In this document: in pieces, positions 60,266 through 64,000 of the stretch
Position numbering within the stretch: position 1 is the first letter of the stretch
Layout: each line of letters opens with the position of its first letter
Source: Euleptes europaea
Taxonomy: Eukaryota > Chordata > Lepidosauria > Squamata > Sphaerodactylidae
DNA length: 64,000 nt
Assembly (NCBI RefSeq): GCF_029931775.1
Contig: NW_026612051.1
Coordinates: 186,001 to 250,000 of the forward strand
Direction of reading: 5' to 3'
Position numbers and translations under genes: made by a program
Notes under the pieces: model-generated
What the model was told of the DNA's origin: nothing
Databases searched by the model: none
What the model saw: the letters and a program-made list of their open reading frames with translations, nothing else

Positions 60266-60489
60266 ATCTCGATCAGCTGAGGTGTTTCAAAATCCCATCA
60301 CAATACAAGATCCACAGTAAGAAAGCATAAACAATGTCACTTGATTCTCCTGACTTTATGTAGGTTGTAATATTTTCCTTTTCCCAAAGCTTGCATGTCT
60401 CTGTTGTGTTCTGTTTTCCTCTTCTGCAGTCCGAGAATGAGCAGCTAGAAGCATCATTCAGTGGATTCCCAGCTCCTACATGAAAGTTT

Positions 60490-60513
60490 ATTGGCCAACA
60501 GCGACACTCTGAG
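60490..60513 (-). promoter_or_regulatory. Protocadherin CSE (CGCT core)
   Basis: ATTGGC then CAACAGCGACACTCTGAG on the plus strand, 225 bp upstream of the ATG at 60265; identical to 16645-16668 and 47482-47505. Confidence 0.9.
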
Positions 60514-60999
60514 TGTCAGTCATAGAACTGCAAGGAATGCTTTTTATCTCTATCTGAAGCTGTATGTAGAGAAGAACAAACTGCTTTCATGTATGGAATA
60601 TCTATATTATCCTATGCGTTTGTTCAGATTCTACTGTAACACAATTTTGTTAAAAATAAGAAAAGACCACAAAAAACAATGTTTTTCTACCACCTATCTG
60701 ATGAACAGGAGCTCACAAGACAAATACAAGGGATTTCCAGCATGAAACAAGGGTTGGAGGCAATGTAATGCAACTTCTGTATCCAATTTTCCCTGAGTAC
60801 CATAGAGTATTATTCATGATGTCACTGAGACATACTGCTAGAAATAAACAACTAAATATCTAAGGAAATTAATAACTTTTCTTTGTGCCCTCCCAGAGTC
60901 CATCACTTAGTGCATATGCAAAACTCTAAAGATGCCATGGGTATTACTATGCAAGTCAGCAGCTCCTTCCTGACATATCTCAATTCAGTTTTTGCCTCT

Positions 61000-61208
61000 T
61001 GAACAAATGCATGAAGCTGCCTTCTATGGAGTCAGACCATTCATCTATCAAGATCAGTCTTGTCTACTCTGACTGGAAGCAGCTCTCCAGGGTCTCAGGT
61101 AGAAGTCCTTCATATCACTGATTATCTCATCTTTTTAACTTGAGATGTCAGGGTTTGAACTCAGGATTGTCTGAATGCCAAGCAGATGCTCTACTACTCA
61201 GCCTTAGC
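61000..61208 (-). mobile_element. tRNA-derived SINE, minus strand (shared)
   Basis: Same insertion as 17563-17772 but the most diverged: ATGCATGAAGCTGCCTTCTA at the left, CAAGCAGATGCTCTACTACT then CAGCC at the right. Confidence 0.8.
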
Positions 61209-63455
61209 TTATCTCAAAATTTATTGTTCCTAAGGGCCAAGGCTCAAAAGAGTGGTGAGTCATTGTGAGTCAGTAGAGAAGCTTCTGATATTTTACTAGT
61301 TCTTTTTCTTTGGAGTCCATTCTTCAGAAACTATAATGGACTCTTCCGACTCACATGTTCTATTCCGGAGTGGGTTGGATCCAAGGTGTCCTCTACTCAA
61401 AGAAGAACAGTTTTACACTTTGTTCTAAAGTGGTGCATAAAAAAGTGAAACTCAATCCAAAGATTTTCTTCAGCTTTCATAAGAGCTTGCACAAGCAGAG
61501 ACATAAACATTTCCAATCGGACCTAGCTATTATAGCACTGGGTGGAACCCTTGTGCAAGTATTTGTGGCACAGTAATACCAAATGTTTTTCTTCCACTCA
61601 TACTTCTTTAGATCAAGTACCTTATTTGTTTTTAGGGAAATTACAGGTTTTTCTACCCCAACTGTACATTAAACACTTGACTGTGCCCCGATATAGGAGG
61701 CTTTTATGCTTGGTAGGTTGAATTCTATACCATCTCAAGTAATGAATGGTCATTATAAGAAGGTGCTGTATTCAGAGAGGCTATGTTTACATGCTACTGG
61801 GAAAACTGATATACTGGAACACTGTTTACTGGAATGTCCCTTTTCTCAAATGTGAAATATTTGTAGATTATTCCATCTCTAGATGGGATGGTAGGTGCAT
61901 CAGTGGGAGAAAAAATTGGGGAGACTTATGACTGTGTGGATTTGGAGGTTACTTTGGCTGTTGTAGAATTTTTTCATATGTTATAGCAAGTAGAAAATGA
62001 TTTCAAGATTATTGTTTAGCCTGGTATAAGCAGAATCTAATGCGGCACTATTAAAAACTTACAGGTTAAATGAATGGAATCATTTAAGTTAAGTGTTAAA
62101 GTTTTTCTACCTGACATTCCAAGAGTGAGGAAAATTGACCTGCAGACGTAAGACTAAAAACTTGAACTTAAAGTAGGTATCTACTGGAAGGCGATCTACC
62201 CATGCATGTGAAGAGGTTTATTGCTTGTCTAAACATTACTGTAACTGAAATACAACAAGCAATTCCATTATAAAATAAAACAGCATTAAAAGTCATAAAC
62301 TGAAAAAAACCACCTTTAAATATTCATATGTTGATTAAATAATTTCCTCTGGTTTACTTTTTACAAAACATTTCTATTAGACAAAAACAGAATAGAAATA
62401 AATATACTAGATGTCATTTTAAAATGTGATGTAGAATTCTATTGGACCAAACTAAATTGCAATAAATATACCAGATTGCAATAAATATACCAGATGTCAC
62501 TAAAACATAGGGCCAGGTTTACATAAAGACATGAATGATCAGTAACAGGCTACTACTTCTTGAAATGCCACAAGCATGATAAAGCCCTTTTCAAAACCTC
62601 CTGTAATACCACTATGACATACTAAGGCACTACTAGAGTTACAAATAGATACATTGCAGATGCATAAAAATGGCGACAGGGGTACAGGTCAGATGGATGG
62701 GCATCTCTATTTAAATGAGTGCAGGTAGAAGGACTGAAAAGGACTTTGGTATCAGACGTAAGCCACCATCATTAAAGGGTGATAACAATATTGGACTTGA
62801 TGGATCAATGGGCCTTTTTTGGTGTGACAGCTCCCTATCTACACACATCTTCTTATTAATTACTATTTTCATGAAAAGAGTCATCAACAGTGAGCATCAC
62901 ACACTAAAAGGGAAGCCTGAGGTTTATCACCTAAGTTACAATATGATTTTACTACAGCCACTAAATGTATACACGCATGAGGAACACAATAATAACACAT
63001 GCATGAAATTGGAGGGCATCCAAAGCATCCTTAATAAGCTTTGGGATGCCTTAGTTTTTGCTGCAGGCTACTGAGGCCAAACCTCCAAGGCCAAAGCAAC
63101 TAAAGAAAAGGCTAGAACAAGCCCTGTGTCAGTTAACTGGGAGAGTTTTGAATGAGACATATTTAAAAAGTTCACATTTTTTCGTCATAGGGTTAACTGA
63201 GCAAGTATAAAAGAGAATCTAATATCTCATTCCAACAAAGATATGCATATAAATCAAGGGCACAATCCTAACCTTCTGTTTAGGGCTGGGTATTGTAAGT
63301 ATATACCTACACCCCTCTTCCACTTGGAAGACCCATGGAAGAAGGTCCCTAGGATTGATGAAGTCTCCACTAACCTGTACTTCAGGTTGAAGTCCAAAAA
63401 GTAGGGTGGATGGACCAAGAAGAGGATGGCTGAACTGGCACATGTGGGTCCAGGG

Positions 63456-63662
63456 GAGGGGTTGTGGCTCAGTGGTAGAGCATCTGCTTGGTATGCAGAA
63501 GGTTCCAGGTTCTATCCCCAGCATCTTTAGTTAAAGGGACTAGGTAAGTAGGTGATGTGAAAAACCTCTACCTGAATCCTTGGAGAGCCACTGCCACTCT
63601 GAGTAGACAATACTGACTTTGATGGACCAAGGGCCTGATTCAGTATAAGGCAGCTTCATGTC
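63456..63662 (+). mobile_element. tRNA-derived SINE, plus strand, copy-specific
   Basis: GGTTGTGGCTCAGTGGTAGA is the tRNA-like A box and GGTTCCAGGTTCTATCCCCA the B box; the body has CTTGGAGAGCCACTGCCACT and the end is GATTCAGTATAAGGCAGCTT. X copies 1-3 go straight from CAGGACCTGGTAACAAG-type sequence, so this inserted in copy 4 only. Confidence 0.88.
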
Positions 63663-64000
63663 TTCATGGTAACAAGACCTGGTCCTATTTGGTCTCTTCC
63701 TATGTCCCTGCAGCCCCTTAGTATATTCTTAAAAGTATGCAATCAGACAAGAACAATACTCAGCTTCCATGCATAGCCATAATGGGGAATATCACAGCCC
63801 TGCCAGTATTGACATTTCACCACACTTCATTTTCCAGGCTTTTGATAGATGACATTCTACATTGATACCAAATGTCTAGATGAGTAATCCCTATCCCCAG
63901 GAGTAATCCAATTTAAATATGTGTAACTACATTTACTCAACATTGGTCCCTATGTTATTTTCTCCATTGTTGATCTCAGATTGTAAGCACTGTGAGGGCA

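Larger units (their letters stand above)
60514..64000. other. Block X, copy 4 (runs off the window)
   Basis: Homologous to X copy 1 up to the window edge, including GCTTGCACAAGCAGAGACAT near 61496 and the hydrophobic stretch equivalent of 18895-19012 at about 63036-63155. It has extra DNA at about 61640-62100 not seen in the other copies. By the alternation, a type II exon should follow to the right of the window. No genes in this part. Confidence 0.65.

Noticed and set aside
63456-63530. A tRNA gene with A and B boxes
   Set aside because: It continues into a SINE body shared by four other copies in the window; no clean cloverleaf with acceptor stem was seen.

Overview
The window is vertebrate genomic DNA holding part of a clustered protocadherin locus of the gamma type. 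All host coding sequence lies on the minus strand, so transcription runs from high to low coordinates. Seven large exons and one cut off at the left edge are B-type (PCDHGB-like), one is A-type (PCDHGA-like), and there is one broken B-type remnant. Each intact exon encodes a signal peptide, six cadherin repeats, one membrane helix and a short variable tail, and ends in frame at a GT splice donor. The shared constant exons are not here and should lie to the left. The repeats (tRNA- and 5S-derived SINEs, many copies of a ~210 bp element with AGGGTTGCCA / TGGCAACCCT ends, hAT elements, reptile-like LINEs) suggest a squamate reptile, probably a lizard; the species is an inference. Layout from left to right: partial B exon (1-640); a repeat-rich stretch with a LINE fragment (2033-3560) and the B remnant (5436-6435); the A-type exon (8667-11102); then seven B-type exons at 13962-16415, 25058-27478, 31234-33684, 39073-41493, 44800-47253, 51356-53776 and 57815-60265. 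These seven alternate strictly between two subtypes, called I (817-818 codons to the donor) and II (807 codons). The noncoding DNA alternates too: block X lies 5' of each type I exon (four copies, from about 16.4, 33.7, 47.3 and 60.3 kb) and block Y lies 5' of each type II exon (three copies, from about 27.5, 41.5 and 53.8 kb). So about 50 kb is a tandem array of a two-exon module of roughly 12-17 kb, in at least three and a half copies. How it works: each exon has its own promoter, marked 225-270 bp upstream of the ATG by the protocadherin conserved sequence element with its CGCT core (CAACAGCGACACTCTGAG or a close variant on the plus strand). In vertebrates a neuron picks a few such promoters with help from CTCF and splices the chosen exon to common constant exons, giving cell-surface proteins that bind homophilically and act as a neuronal identity code. 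The core is changed in front of two exons (31234-33684 and 8667-11102). Transposons confined to single module copies (a 3.5 kb hAT at 19523-23029, a TA-flanked GC-rich element at 24038-24676, a 5S SINE at 49359-49581 and others) have empty sites in the sister copies and can be used to order the duplications.
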